Shown here in pieces: positions 34,555 through 41,254 of a stretch of DNA of 64,000 nucleotides. The translations under genes and the position numbers were made by a program. Numbering within the stretch: the stretch's first letter is position 1; the number at the start of each line of letters is the position of its first letter. The DNA lies in NCBI GenBank assembly GCA_003214615.1, contig QCLK01000002.1, forward strand, positions 1 to 64,000, read 5' to 3'. Under the pieces are notes generated by a model. The model saw only the letters and a program-made list of their open reading frames with translations, was not told the origin of the DNA and did not search any database. This stretch comes from Pelagibacteraceae bacterium AG-414-E02. GTDB taxonomy: Bacteria > Pseudomonadota > Alphaproteobacteria > Pelagibacterales > Pelagibacteraceae.

Positions 34555-36396
34555 TTAATCTAATTCATATTTATATTTATAATCTTTTTTTAGAGATTTG
34601 TTTTGATTTTCTTTAATTAAAAAACAATTTCCTATTACCAAGATATCAATTTCAGTTCCCATAAAACAATCAAAAGCATCCTTCGGAGTATTCACAATAG
34701 GTTCGCCTCTCACATTAAACGATGTATTAACTATAACTGGGCATCCTGTCTTTTTTTTAAATTCAGAGATTAATTCATGATATTTTGGATTCGTATCTTT
34801 ATGGACAGTTTGAATTCTTGCAGAATAATCAACGTGTGTTACTGCTGATATTTCGGATCTTTTAATATTTAACTTATCTATTCCAAATAACATTTTTTCT
34901 TTCTCTGTCATTTGTCTGCACTTTTTTTTTTCTACGTTAGAAACAAGCATCATATACGGGCTATCAATTTTTAAATCAAACCATTCAGACAAGTCTTCGG
35001 AAATAATAGAAGGAGCAAAAGGTCTAAAGCTTTCTCTGTACTTAACTTTTAAATTTAAGTTTTTTTGCATAGTTGTGGATCTAGCATCTGCAATAATTGA
35101 TCTGCTTCCGAGAGCTCTGGGTCCAAATTCCATCCTGCCCTGAAACCAACCGATTGCTTTTCCTTCTTTTAGCGAAGTTGTAGTTTTTTCAATAATTTCT
35201 GTCTTATTATAAGTTTCGAAATTTGCTCCAGACTGTCTCAAAGACTGTTCAATTTCTTCTTGAGAATACTCTGGACCTAAATAAGCACCCATCATACTAT
35301 CTTTGTTATTTATAATTTTTCTATCTTTTTTTTTTTCTAGATGCCAAATTCCTAATGCTGCACCTAAAGCTCCTCCGGCATCACCAGCAGCAGGCTGAAT
35401 CCATATATTTTTAAAAACTTTATCTTTAAGGATTTTTCCATTAGCAACACAATTTAATGCAACACCCCCAGCCAGACATAAATTAGGTATTTTGTATTCA
35501 TTGAATAGTGATCTTGTTAATTTTAAAAGAATTTCTTCTGTTACAGACTGAATTGAAGAAGCAACATCCATATGAAACTGAGTTAATTTTTCATTTTTTG
35601 GATTTCTTGGTTTTTGACCAAAAAGTTTTGAGAATTTTTTATTGGTCATTGTAAGTCCAGTTGCGTAATTAAAATAAGACTGATTTAATTTAAAAGAACC
35701 GTCATCTTTTATATCTATTAAATTTTTTAAAATTAAATTTTTAAACTTTGGTTCACCATATGGAGCCAGCCCCATAAGTTTATACTCTCCACTATTAACC
35801 TTAAAGCCCACAAAATATGTGAAAGCTGAATACAGCAAGCCAAGAGAGTGTGGAAAATGAATTTCTTTTAGAATTTCTAAATTATTTTTTCTCCCTATAG
35901 CAACAGTTGTTGTTGCCCATTCCCCAACCCCGTCAGCTGTTAGCACTATAGCCTCTTCATAAGGTGAAGGATAAAAAGCACTTGCCGCATGACTTAAATG
36001 ATGTTCAGAAAAGTATATTTTATTTTCATCATTAAATTTATTGTCATGTAATTTTAATTTGTTAAAGATTAGTTTTTTTTGGAACAATTTTTCTCTAAGC
36101 CATATTGGCATAGAAGAGCAAAAAGATTTAAAACCAGAAGGAGCAAAGGCCACATAAGTTTCAAGCAGCCTTTCAAATTTTAAAAATGGTTTTTCATAAA
36201 AAACTATATAATCGATTTGGCTTAAATTTAATTTTGCAAAATTTAAAACAAATTCGATTGCATTAAAAGGATAGCTAGAGTCGTGTTTTTTTCTTGTAAA
36301 TCTCTCCTCCTGAGCAGCTGCAACTATTTGCCCATCAATTACAATTGCTGCTGCACTATCATGATAAAATGCAGATATACCAAGTATTGAGGTCAT
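34555..36396 (-). CDS. NodU/CmcH-family O-carbamoyltransferase
   Basis: 613 residues, full length. YrdC-like/Kae1-like N-terminal domain: AFYHDSAAAIV (about 8-18), the metal-binding HHLSHAASAFYPSP (about 131), DGVGEW (about 155), LAGGVALNCVANG (about 307) and the C-terminal WFQGRMEFGPRALGSRSI (about 410) and FRPFAPSI (about 444). It transfers a carbamoyl group from carbamoyl phosphate, via carbamoyl-AMP, to a hydroxyl of a sugar or natural product. The ATG abuts the stop of the DUF5989-like gene, itself beside an SxtJ-like gene, matching the sxtI/J/K set of saxitoxin clusters. Confidence 0.9.
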   Translation of the reverse strand: MTSILGISAFYHDSAAAIVIDGQIVAAAQEERFTRKKHDSSYPFNAIEFVLNFAKLNLSQIDYIVFYEKPFLKFERLLETYVAFAPSGFKSFCSSMPIWLREKLFQKKLIFNKLKLHDNKFNDENKIYFSEHHLSHAASAFYPSPYEEAIVLTADGVGEWATTTVAIGRKNNLEILKEIHFPHSLGLLYSAFTYFVGFKVNSGEYKLMGLAPYGEPKFKNLILKNLIDIKDDGSFKLNQSYFNYATGLTMTNKKFSKLFGQKPRNPKNEKLTQFHMDVASSIQSVTEEILLKLTRSLFNEYKIPNLCLAGGVALNCVANGKILKDKVFKNIWIQPAAGDAGGALGAALGIWHLEKKKDRKIINNKDSMMGAYLGPEYSQEEIEQSLRQSGANFETYNKTEIIEKTTTSLKEGKAIGWFQGRMEFGPRALGSRSIIADARSTTMQKNLNLKVKYRESFRPFAPSIISEDLSEWFDLKIDSPYMMLVSNVEKKKCRQMTEKEKMLFGIDKLNIKRSEISAVTHVDYSARIQTVHKDTNPKYHELISEFKKKTGCPVIVNTSFNVRGEPIVNTPKDAFDCFMGTEIDILVIGNCFLIKENQNKSLKKDYKYKYELD

Positions 36397-36546
36397 TTAA
36401 AATATTGTATAAATAAACGGTGCTACAACAGATCCTTGACTAAGAACAATTAGACCGCCAAATAAAACTAAAACTATTATTATCGGCATCAACCAATATT
36501 TTTTTCTAATTTTTAAAAATTCCCAAAATTCTTTTAGAAAACTCAT
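36397..36546 (-). CDS. Small membrane protein, DUF5989 / SxtK-like
   Basis: 49 residues: an amphipathic N-terminus MSFLKEFWEFLKIRKKYW, one hydrophobic helix (about 19-36) and a tail ending VVAPFIYTIF. This layout and the ending match what I know as DUF5989, the SxtK-like partner of carbamoyltransferases. It lies between the SxtJ-like and carbamoyltransferase genes with gaps of two and zero bases, so it is part of the same operon. It probably docks the enzyme at the inner membrane (inference). Confidence 0.8.
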   Translation of the reverse strand: MSFLKEFWEFLKIRKKYWLMPIIIVLVLFGGLIVLSQGSVVAPFIYTIF

Positions 36547-36548
36547 AC

Positions 36549-36944
36549 TTAAAATTGATTTCTCATTGTACTTTTTATTTTTTGTTTAGTTATCCAGTAA
36601 CTTTTAGCACTTTTATTAACTTTTAATCTTAATAAATCCTTTCTAAATATACGCATGATAATACCTATTGGTGACACTACCAAAAAAAAAATTACTCCCA
36701 TTACTAAAGGCGATACTATCATTCCTAAAAAAATTCCAAGATAATTCCAAAGCTTGTTTAACGGGTATAACAATCTTGAATTTAAAATACCTAAAGTTAG
36801 AAATATAAAAGATAAAACAGCTGACCATATTATTAAGTTCCCACCATGTTTAAGAGGCCACAGCGAAATTATTAAAAATACCGCGAAAAATACTAATCCA
36901 AAACTTCTGTTTGATGAAATTTTTTCTAATTTTGGAAGACCCAT
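36549..36944 (-). CDS. SxtJ-family membrane protein
   Basis: 131 residues from the ATG at 36944; a TTG three codons upstream is an alternative. Two hydrophobic pairs (about residues 14-50 and 66-94) and a basic C-terminus. SFGLVFFAVFLIISLWPL and the ending RIFRKDLLRLK...SYWI are typical of SxtJ proteins, found next to carbamoyltransferases. It opens the minus-strand operon SxtJ-DUF5989-carbamoyltransferase-radical SAM-glycosyltransferase. Function unknown; a membrane partner for the carbamoyltransferase is the simplest reading. Confidence 0.78.
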   Translation of the reverse strand: MGLPKLEKISSNRSFGLVFFAVFLIISLWPLKHGGNLIIWSAVLSFIFLTLGILNSRLLYPLNKLWNYLGIFLGMIVSPLVMGVIFFLVVSPIGIIMRIFRKDLLRLKVNKSAKSYWITKQKIKSTMRNQF

Positions 36945-37064
36945 GTTAATCAAGGTTATATAAAGTATTCTTTTATTTTGCTAGCAGCTATTTTCACGTT
37001 AAATTAGAATTATTTAATATTAAGTTTTTAAGTAAGCAAAAAATAGCCACAATATCAAAGTAAC

Positions 37065-37094
37065 TTGACAAAGTGGCGAGCAACAAAGTAAAAG
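37065..37094 (+). promoter_or_regulatory. Candidate promoter of the dcd-murA-infA series
   Basis: A perfect -35 TTGACA at 37065-37070 is followed after 18 bases by TAAAAG at 37089-37094, about 25 bases before the first ATG. The -10 is weak (four of six). Confidence 0.45.
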
Positions 37095-37119
37095 TTATTA
37101 TCATTATGACGGGTGACTT

Positions 37120-37317
37120 ATGGGTATACACTACGATTACAAATCAAAACGCGGCGAAAGAGCAATGCTAAAAGAAGCTAAGAGAAAAGCAAGGTTAGCT
37201 CAAAGAAGAGCCAAAAGACTAATGTCATCCGACTCACTTCAAAAAGATGAAGTTAAAACGCACGACATAAAAAAAACAATCACTTTGGAAGATTTAACTA
37301 ATCCTAATCAGAAATAA
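37120..37317 (+). CDS. Small basic protein upstream of dcd
   Basis: 65 residues. The ATG follows GGGTGA, a fair ribosome-binding site. The N-terminal half is a very basic helix (AKRKARLAQRRAKRL, about 22-36); the tail is polar with a LEDLTNP segment. No known motif. It starts a plus-strand series whose next members are a 41-codon gene, dcd and murA, with gaps of a few bases. Its charge would suit RNA or ribosome contact, inference only. Confidence 0.65.
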   Translation: MGIHYDYKSKRGERAMLKEAKRKARLAQRRAKRLMSSDSLQKDEVKTHDIKKTITLEDLTNPNQK

Positions 37318-37322
37318 AATGG

Positions 37323-37448
37323 ATGCAGCTGAACTCAAAAAGAGAATTAAGACATCAAAGAATTGAGCAAGCTTTAAAAAATAATCTAAAAAAAAGAAAA
37401 GTATTTCAAAATACAATTGGTAAAAAAAATAAAAAAGTAAAAAAATAA
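37323..37448 (+). CDS. 41-residue basic protein coupled to dcd
   Basis: The ATG at 37323 opens 41 codons ending in a TAA that shares one base with the dcd ATG. The peptide begins [19 protein letters not shown] and ends in a Lys-rich tail (KKNKKVKK). It is almost wholly helical and basic. Another ATG four bases upstream opens only a 15-codon frame. Position between two coupled genes supports it as real; function unknown. Confidence 0.6.
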   Translation: MQLNSKRELRHQRIEQALKNNLKKRKVFQNTIGKKNKKVKK

Positions 37449-38002
37449 TGAGTGTTTTGTCAGATCGTTGGATTAAAAAGATGGCAATTGAAAAGGAGAT
37501 GATCAAGCCTTTTGTCGAAAAGCAGGAAGCAAAAAAAAATATTTCTTATGGACTATCTTCTTTTGGCTATGATGCTAGAGTTTCTGATGAATTTAAAATT
37601 TTTACCGATGTAGATTCAGCTCTAGTTGACCCGAAAAATTTTAGTAATAATAGTTTTGTATCGAGAAAAAGCAAAGAATGCGTTATCCCTCCCAATTCTT
37701 TTGTATTAGCAAGCACAGTTGAATATTTTAAAATACCAAAAGACGTGCTGGTAATTTGTTTAGGCAAATCAACATATGCGAGGTGCGGTATTATCGTAAA
37801 TGTTACGCCTCTAGAACCTGGTTGGGAAGGTTATGTTACATTAGAATTTTCTAATACTACACCACTACCAGCTAAAATTTATGCCAACGAAGGAGCAGCT
37901 CAATTTATTTTTTTAAAGGGAAATGAGGCACCAGAGATAACCTACGATCAAAGGAATGGAAAATATATGAAACAGTCCGGTGTTACTTTGCCAAAAATAT
38001 AA
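37448..38002 (+). CDS. dcd: dCTP deaminase
   Basis: 184 residues. Signature [21 protein letters not shown] (about 107-127) with the catalytic Glu in LEFSNTT shortly after; trimeric dUTPase-like fold. It deaminates dCTP to dUTP for dTTP synthesis. One-base overlap with the 41-codon gene before it and 11 bases to murA. Confidence 0.95.
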   Translation: MSVLSDRWIKKMAIEKEMIKPFVEKQEAKKNISYGLSSFGYDARVSDEFKIFTDVDSALVDPKNFSNNSFVSRKSKECVIPPNSFVLASTVEYFKIPKDVLVICLGKSTYARCGIIVNVTPLEPGWEGYVTLEFSNTTPLPAKIYANEGAAQFIFLKGNEAPEITYDQRNGKYMKQSGVTLPKI

Positions 38003-38013
38003 TCTTAAAATAA

Positions 38014-39273
38014 ATGCAAAGGTTGGAAATTAAAGGTGGCAGAAAGATTTCTGGGATAATCGAAATTTCAGGTTCTAAAAATGCAACTCTTCCTATACTG
38101 GCTTCTACTATATTAACAAACAAGAAAGTTTTAATAACAAATGTTCCCATAGTTCGGGATGTAGAAACTATGGTTGAGCTTTTGGGTGCTATCGGTTCGA
38201 ACATCAATTTAGATAAAAAGAGAAAAAAAATTTCTATTCATAACAAAAAAAAGTTAAGAAATTTTGCATCTTACCGTCTTTTAAAAACTATGCGTGCTGG
38301 TGTTTTAGTTCTAGGACCTTTGTTAGCCAAGTACGGAACTGCAAAAGTGTCTTTACCTGGCGGCTGTGCCATCGGTTCGCGACCCATAAATATTCATTTG
38401 GACGCATTAAAAAAAATGGGAGCAAATATAAAAATTAAAGATGGATATGTTATTGCGTCTGTAAAAAAAGGTTTAAAAGGTTGTATTTTCAAATTTCCTA
38501 GAATTTCAGTTGGGGCAACAGAAAATATTTTGATAGCAGCTTGTTTTGCTAAAGGAAAAACCGAATTAAAAAATTGTGCTCTGGAACCTGAAATACAAGA
38601 TTTGATCATCTTTTTAAAAAAAATAGGATGCAAAATTAAATGGACAGGAAAAAGAGCTTTGGAAATTATTGGTGTGGATACCTTAAAGTCAACAACACAT
38701 AAAGTTATTTTCGATAGGATTGAAGCTGGAACCTATATCATAGCTTCGGCATTAACAAACGGCCGTCTTAAAATTAAAAATGTTAATTTAAAAATTATGT
38801 CTGCAGAAATAAATTTATTAAGAAAAATGGGCGTAAAGATAATTAATAAAAAGAATTATATTATCGTAAGTTCCAAGAAAAAACTTAAAAGTGTAAATGT
38901 TGAAACAAAACCTTACCCAGGATTTCCTACCGATCTACAAGCACAAATTATGGTCTTGATGACAAAATCTTATGGAATTTCAAAAGTGAAAGAAAATATT
39001 TTTGAAAACCGCTTCATGCACGTTTCTGAATTACGAAGAATGGGTGCTAATATTGAAATTAAAGGTAATAAAGCAAAAGTTTTTGGAAAGAGAAAATTAA
39101 ACGGAGCAGAATTAATGGCAACTGACTTAAGAGCCTCAGTATCCTTAGTGCTTGCGGGGCTTGTGGCATCAAATAAAACAATTTTAAATAGAATTTACCA
39201 TTTGGATAGAGGGTACGAAAAAATTGAAAAAAAATTAACGGATTGCGGGGCTAGAATAAAAAGATTGAAATGA
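38014..39273 (+). CDS. murA: UDP-N-acetylglucosamine 1-carboxyvinyltransferase
   Basis: 419 residues. MurA motifs: GSKNATLPILA (about 20-30), the PEP-reactive Cys in LPGGCAIGSRPINIHL (about 112-127) and the C-terminal ATDLRASVSLVLAGL (about 369). The active-site residue is Cys, the common and fosfomycin-sensitive type. It makes the first committed peptidoglycan precursor. Four-base overlap with the DUF2948 gene, a standing alphaproteobacterial arrangement. Confidence 0.95.
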   Translation: MQRLEIKGGRKISGIIEISGSKNATLPILASTILTNKKVLITNVPIVRDVETMVELLGAIGSNINLDKKRKKISIHNKKKLRNFASYRLLKTMRAGVLVLGPLLAKYGTAKVSLPGGCAIGSRPINIHLDALKKMGANIKIKDGYVIASVKKGLKGCIFKFPRISVGATENILIAACFAKGKTELKNCALEPEIQDLIIFLKKIGCKIKWTGKRALEIIGVDTLKSTTHKVIFDRIEAGTYIIASALTNGRLKIKNVNLKIMSAEINLLRKMGVKIINKKNYIIVSSKKKLKSVNVETKPYPGFPTDLQAQIMVLMTKSYGISKVKENIFENRFMHVSELRRMGANIEIKGNKAKVFGKRKLNGAELMATDLRASVSLVLAGLVASNKTILNRIYHLDRGYEKIEKKLTDCGARIKRLK

Positions 39274-39719
39274 TTGAGGGCGAAAAGGTTAATCTAAAGT
39301 TACTAGGAAACAATAAAGAAGATCTTAAAATTATTTCCGCTCATCTTCAGGACAGTATTGTGACAGTAAAAGATATAGTATTTTTACAACAAAATAGAAC
39401 TTTCATTATGATCGTGAACAGATTTATGTGGGAAGATGTGGAGAGAGGAGTTTTTAGAGCTAATAAAAGGATAAGATGTGCAGTAAAATTTGAAGAAGTT
39501 GTTAAAGTAGAATCTAAAAATATTAATCAAAAAAATAAAAATAAGGTTTTAGAATACCTGGCTATGGAATGTAACTTAATCCAAGACTCAACTTATAAAA
39601 TAAAGATTTTTTTTTCAGGAGATAGCATTATTACAATGATTGTTGAAATTATTGATGTAGTTCTTCATGATTTAGGCAAACCCTGGAATGTAAAACATAT
39701 TCCAAAACACAAAATTTGA
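39270..39719 (+). CDS. DUF2948 family protein
   Basis: 149 residues, cytosolic. LLGNNKEDLKIISAHLQDSIVTVKDI at the start and the EYLAMECNLIQDSTYKIKIFFSGDSII region are typical of DUF2948, which follows murA in many alphaproteobacteria. Function unknown. Where other alphaproteobacteria have hisD and a phosphatase before infA, here infA follows after 52 bases. Confidence 0.82.
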   Translation: MIEGEKVNLKLLGNNKEDLKIISAHLQDSIVTVKDIVFLQQNRTFIMIVNRFMWEDVERGVFRANKRIRCAVKFEEVVKVESKNINQKNKNKVLEYLAMECNLIQDSTYKIKIFFSGDSIITMIVEIIDVVLHDLGKPWNVKHIPKHKI

Positions 39720-39733
39720 ATGTTGAATTATCT

Positions 39734-39739
39734 TATAAT
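39734..39739 (+). promoter_or_regulatory. Candidate -10 element for infA
   Basis: A perfect TATAAT lies 32 bases before the infA start; no clear -35 is at the right distance. Supports a separate infA transcript. Confidence 0.4.
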
Positions 39740-39771
39740 TTTGAATAGAACTTTGAAAAAAAGGATTAATA

Positions 39772-39987
39772 TTGACAAAACAAGATTTTTTGGAATTTAA
39801 AGGTAAGGTTACAGAACTTTTGCCCAACGCAATGTTTAGAGTAAAATTAGAAAATAATCATGAAGTTTTGGCTCATACAGCTGGAAAGCTGAGAAAAAAT
39901 AGAATAAGAGTTCTTGCCGGAGATAATGTTTTGGTTGAGGTTACTCCTTATGATTTAACTAAAGGAAGAATAATTTTTAGGTTTTAA
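39772..39987 (+). CDS. infA: Translation initiation factor IF-1
   Basis: 71 residues, standard length. OB-fold: [20 protein letters not shown] (about 8-27), [17 protein letters not shown] (about 35-51) and [16 protein letters not shown]. The start codon is TTG, preceded by AAGGA at good distance; the first in-frame ATG is too far inside. It occupies the ribosomal A site during initiation. A TATAAT precedes it, and tRNA-Phe begins three bases after the stop. Confidence 0.95.
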   Translation: MTKQDFLEFKGKVTELLPNAMFRVKLENNHEVLAHTAGKLRKNRIRVLAGDNVLVEVTPYDLTKGRIIFRF

Positions 39988-39990
39988 TTT

Positions 39991-40066
39991 GGCCAGGTAG
40001 CTCAGTCGGTAGAGCAGAGCCCTGAAAAGGCTTGTGTCGGCGGTTCGATTCCGTCCCTGGCCACCA
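39991..40066 (+). tRNA. tRNA-Phe(GAA)
   Basis: 76 bases forming a complete cloverleaf: acceptor GGCCAGG/CCTGGCC, D stem GCTC/GAGC, anticodon loop CTGAAAA with GAA, T arm GGCGG-TTCGATT-CCGTC with one G-U pair, discriminator A and encoded CCA. Directly after infA. Confidence 0.97.
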
Positions 40067-40109
40067 TCCTTTTGAATTTTAGAAAAAAAATAATTATTTT
40101 TTTTATTAA

Positions 40110-40277
40110 TTACTTAAGCACCAGGTACATCCCCAATAGAACCAAAAACATTAATACAATCGAGCCCCCAGTATAATATTTTTGGTGAGCTATCGCTTTG
40201 ATTTTATCCTTAGGGGATTTTTTTAATTCTTCTGTGTAGTATTCTTTAATAGGTAATCCATTTTTATCATATCTCAT
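40110..40277 (-). CDS. Small single-pass membrane protein
   Basis: 55 residues, starting MRYDKNGLPIKEYYTEELKK, with one hydrophobic helix at about 38-54 (SIVLMFLVLLGMYLVL). The body before it is polar and charged. Too short for certainty, but codon use is plausible and the frame is the only one in this stretch; it lies between tRNA-Phe and the cold-shock gene on the opposite strand. Function unknown. Confidence 0.5.
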   Translation of the reverse strand: MRYDKNGLPIKEYYTEELKKSPKDKIKAIAHQKYYTGGSIVLMFLVLLGMYLVLK

Positions 40278-40372
40278 ATCTTTATTGTACGACGAAACAT
40301 GAAAAATGTCAGGCTTGCCTTATAGCATTCCCAGGCTTATTTTTAGCCATTACAAATAAGATATATTTAAAC

Positions 40373-40401
40373 TTGACATTTCTGCATTAAATCTATTAAA
40401 G
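40373..40401 (+). promoter_or_regulatory. Candidate promoter of first cold-shock gene
   Basis: A perfect TTGACA at 40373-40378. The -10 could be TATTAA (40394-40399, short 15-base spacing) or TTAAAG two bases later. A leader of about 50 bases would follow. Confidence 0.45.
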
Positions 40402-40409
40402 GGTTTTTG

Positions 40410-40429
40410 TTGCAGAATTAGTACTGCAA
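40410..40429 (+). promoter_or_regulatory. Hairpin in first cold-shock leader
   Basis: TTGCAG (40410-40415) and CTGCAA (40424-40429) pair perfectly around an eight-base loop, in the leader 27 bases before the ATG. Cold-shock leaders often fold to tune translation. Confidence 0.4.
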
Positions 40430-40456
40430 TTAATTAATAATAAATAAGGAAAGTAA

Positions 40457-40663
40457 ATGAGTCTTAAAGGTAAAGTAAAGTGGTTCAATGGAAAGAAAGG
40501 TTATGGTTTCATTGAGCGTGAAGATAAAGAAAAAGATGTTTTCGTTCATCACACAGCAGTTAGAGAAGCTGGATTAAAATATCTAAATGAAGGCGATGAA
40601 CTAACGTTTGAAGTTGAGAATGGCGAAAAAGGTCCTGCCGCAGTTAAACTGCAAAAAGCTTAA
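40457..40663 (+). CDS. Cold-shock protein (CspA family), copy 1
   Basis: 68 residues, one cold-shock domain. RNP1 [10 protein letters not shown] (about 15-24) and RNP2 DVFVHHTAV (about 28-36) are present. It binds single-stranded RNA/DNA and melts mRNA structure. AAGGAAAG precedes the ATG. The next gene is a close paralogue, differing mainly around residues 10-13 and 33-42. Confidence 0.95.
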   Translation: MSLKGKVKWFNGKKGYGFIEREDKEKDVFVHHTAVREAGLKYLNEGDELTFEVENGEKGPAAVKLQKA

Positions 40664-40688
40664 TCGTATTTCAATAAATTTCACAAAC

Positions 40689-40729
40689 TTGGGGCAGAAA
40701 ATATTTGTTGTTTAATGAATCTGCCCCAA
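40689..40729 (+). promoter_or_regulatory. Perfect 10-bp inverted repeat between cold-shock genes
   Basis: TTGGGGCAGA (40689-40698) and TCTGCCCCAA (40720-40729) pair without mismatch around a 21-base loop. No T-run follows, so it is not a standard terminator; it may be a 3' stabiliser of copy 1 or leader structure of copy 2. Confidence 0.5.
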
Positions 40730-40738
40730 AGAAACTTG

Positions 40739-40757
40739 TTGTTAGATTGACTAGCAA
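40739..40757 (+). promoter_or_regulatory. Small hairpin in second cold-shock leader
   Basis: TTGTTAG and CTAGCAA pair with one G-U around ATTGA, 27 bases before the second cold-shock ATG. Confidence 0.3.
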
Positions 40758-40784
40758 CTAAATAAACAAAGAAAGGTAAATAAC

Positions 40785-40988
40785 ATGAGCATCAAAGGAA
40801 AAGTTAAATGGTTTAACCCAACAAAGGGTTATGGTTTCATCGAAAGAGATGACAAAGAAAAAGATGTTTTCGTTCATTCTTCTGCAGCTAGAGCAGCGCA
40901 GATAGAATTAAACGAAGGTGACGCTTTGACTTTTGAAGTTGAGAATGGCGAAAAAGGTCCGTCAGCAGTAAATCTTCAAAAAGCCTAA
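40785..40988 (+). CDS. Cold-shock protein (CspA family), copy 2
   Basis: 67 residues with the same RNP1 [10 protein letters not shown] and RNP2 DVFVHSSAA as copy 1; the last third ([13 protein letters not shown]) is nearly identical. AGAAAGG precedes the ATG. The pair is a tandem duplication with a diverged, hairpin-rich spacer of 121 bases. A strong hairpin follows its stop. Confidence 0.95.
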   Translation: MSIKGKVKWFNPTKGYGFIERDDKEKDVFVHSSAARAAQIELNEGDALTFEVENGEKGPSAVNLQKA

Positions 40989-41001
40989 TTACATACAATC
41001 T

Positions 41002-41041
41002 ATTGTTGCAAAGTAAAAATTTTATGTTACTTTGCAGCAAT
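41002..41041 (+). other. 15-bp hairpin after second cold-shock gene
   Basis: ATTGTTGCAAAGTAA (41002-41016) pairs with TTACTTTGCAGCAAT (41027-41041) with a single G-U, loop of ten bases. No T-run follows, so termination by the intrinsic route is doubtful. Confidence 0.5.
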
Positions 41042-41074
41042 GATTGAAAATTTAAAAATCATAAATCTTCTTAA

Positions 41075-41114
41075 TGCAAAACACCATTTTGCACATGCTA
41101 GGCTATTGCTTAGC
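41075..41114 (+). ncRNA. Paired hairpins, possible structured RNA
   Basis: TGCAAAA-CACCA-TTTTGCA (41075-41093) is followed three bases later by GCTAGGC-TATT-GCTTAGC (41097-41114, one G-U). With the hairpin at 41002 this makes three in 113 bases with no frame. Could be part of a small RNA or of the tRNA-His leader. Confidence 0.35.
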
Positions 41115-41172
41115 TAAATCATTACATATTTAAAATATAAATTTATTAACAAATAATATAAAAAGGAGTTAT

Positions 41173-41249
41173 GCAGCAGTAGCTCAGTTGGTTAGAGCAC
41201 TAGTTTGTGGAACTAGGGGTCGGTGGTTCGAATCCACCCTGCTGTACCA
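41173..41249 (+). tRNA. tRNA-His(GTG), alphaproteobacterial type lacking G-1
   Basis: 77 bases: acceptor GCAGCAG/CTGCTGT with a G1-U72 wobble, anticodon loop TTGTGGA with GTG, T arm GGTGG-TTCGAAT-CCACC, discriminator A73 and encoded CCA. The base before position 1 is T, so the otherwise universal G-1 is not encoded. G1-U72, A73 and no G-1 are the known alphaproteobacterial variant. Five bases then lead to the hisS ATG. Confidence 0.96.
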
Positions 41250-41254
41250 AAATA

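Noticed and set aside
37319-37366. 15-codon frame starting four bases before the 41-codon gene
   Set aside because: Too short, and the 41-codon frame is coupled to dcd.
40689-40729. Intrinsic terminator between the cold-shock genes
   Set aside because: The stem is strong but no T-run follows and the loop is long.
41207-41254. Upstream start of hisS within tRNA-His
   Set aside because: The 16 added residues are read from the tRNA gene.
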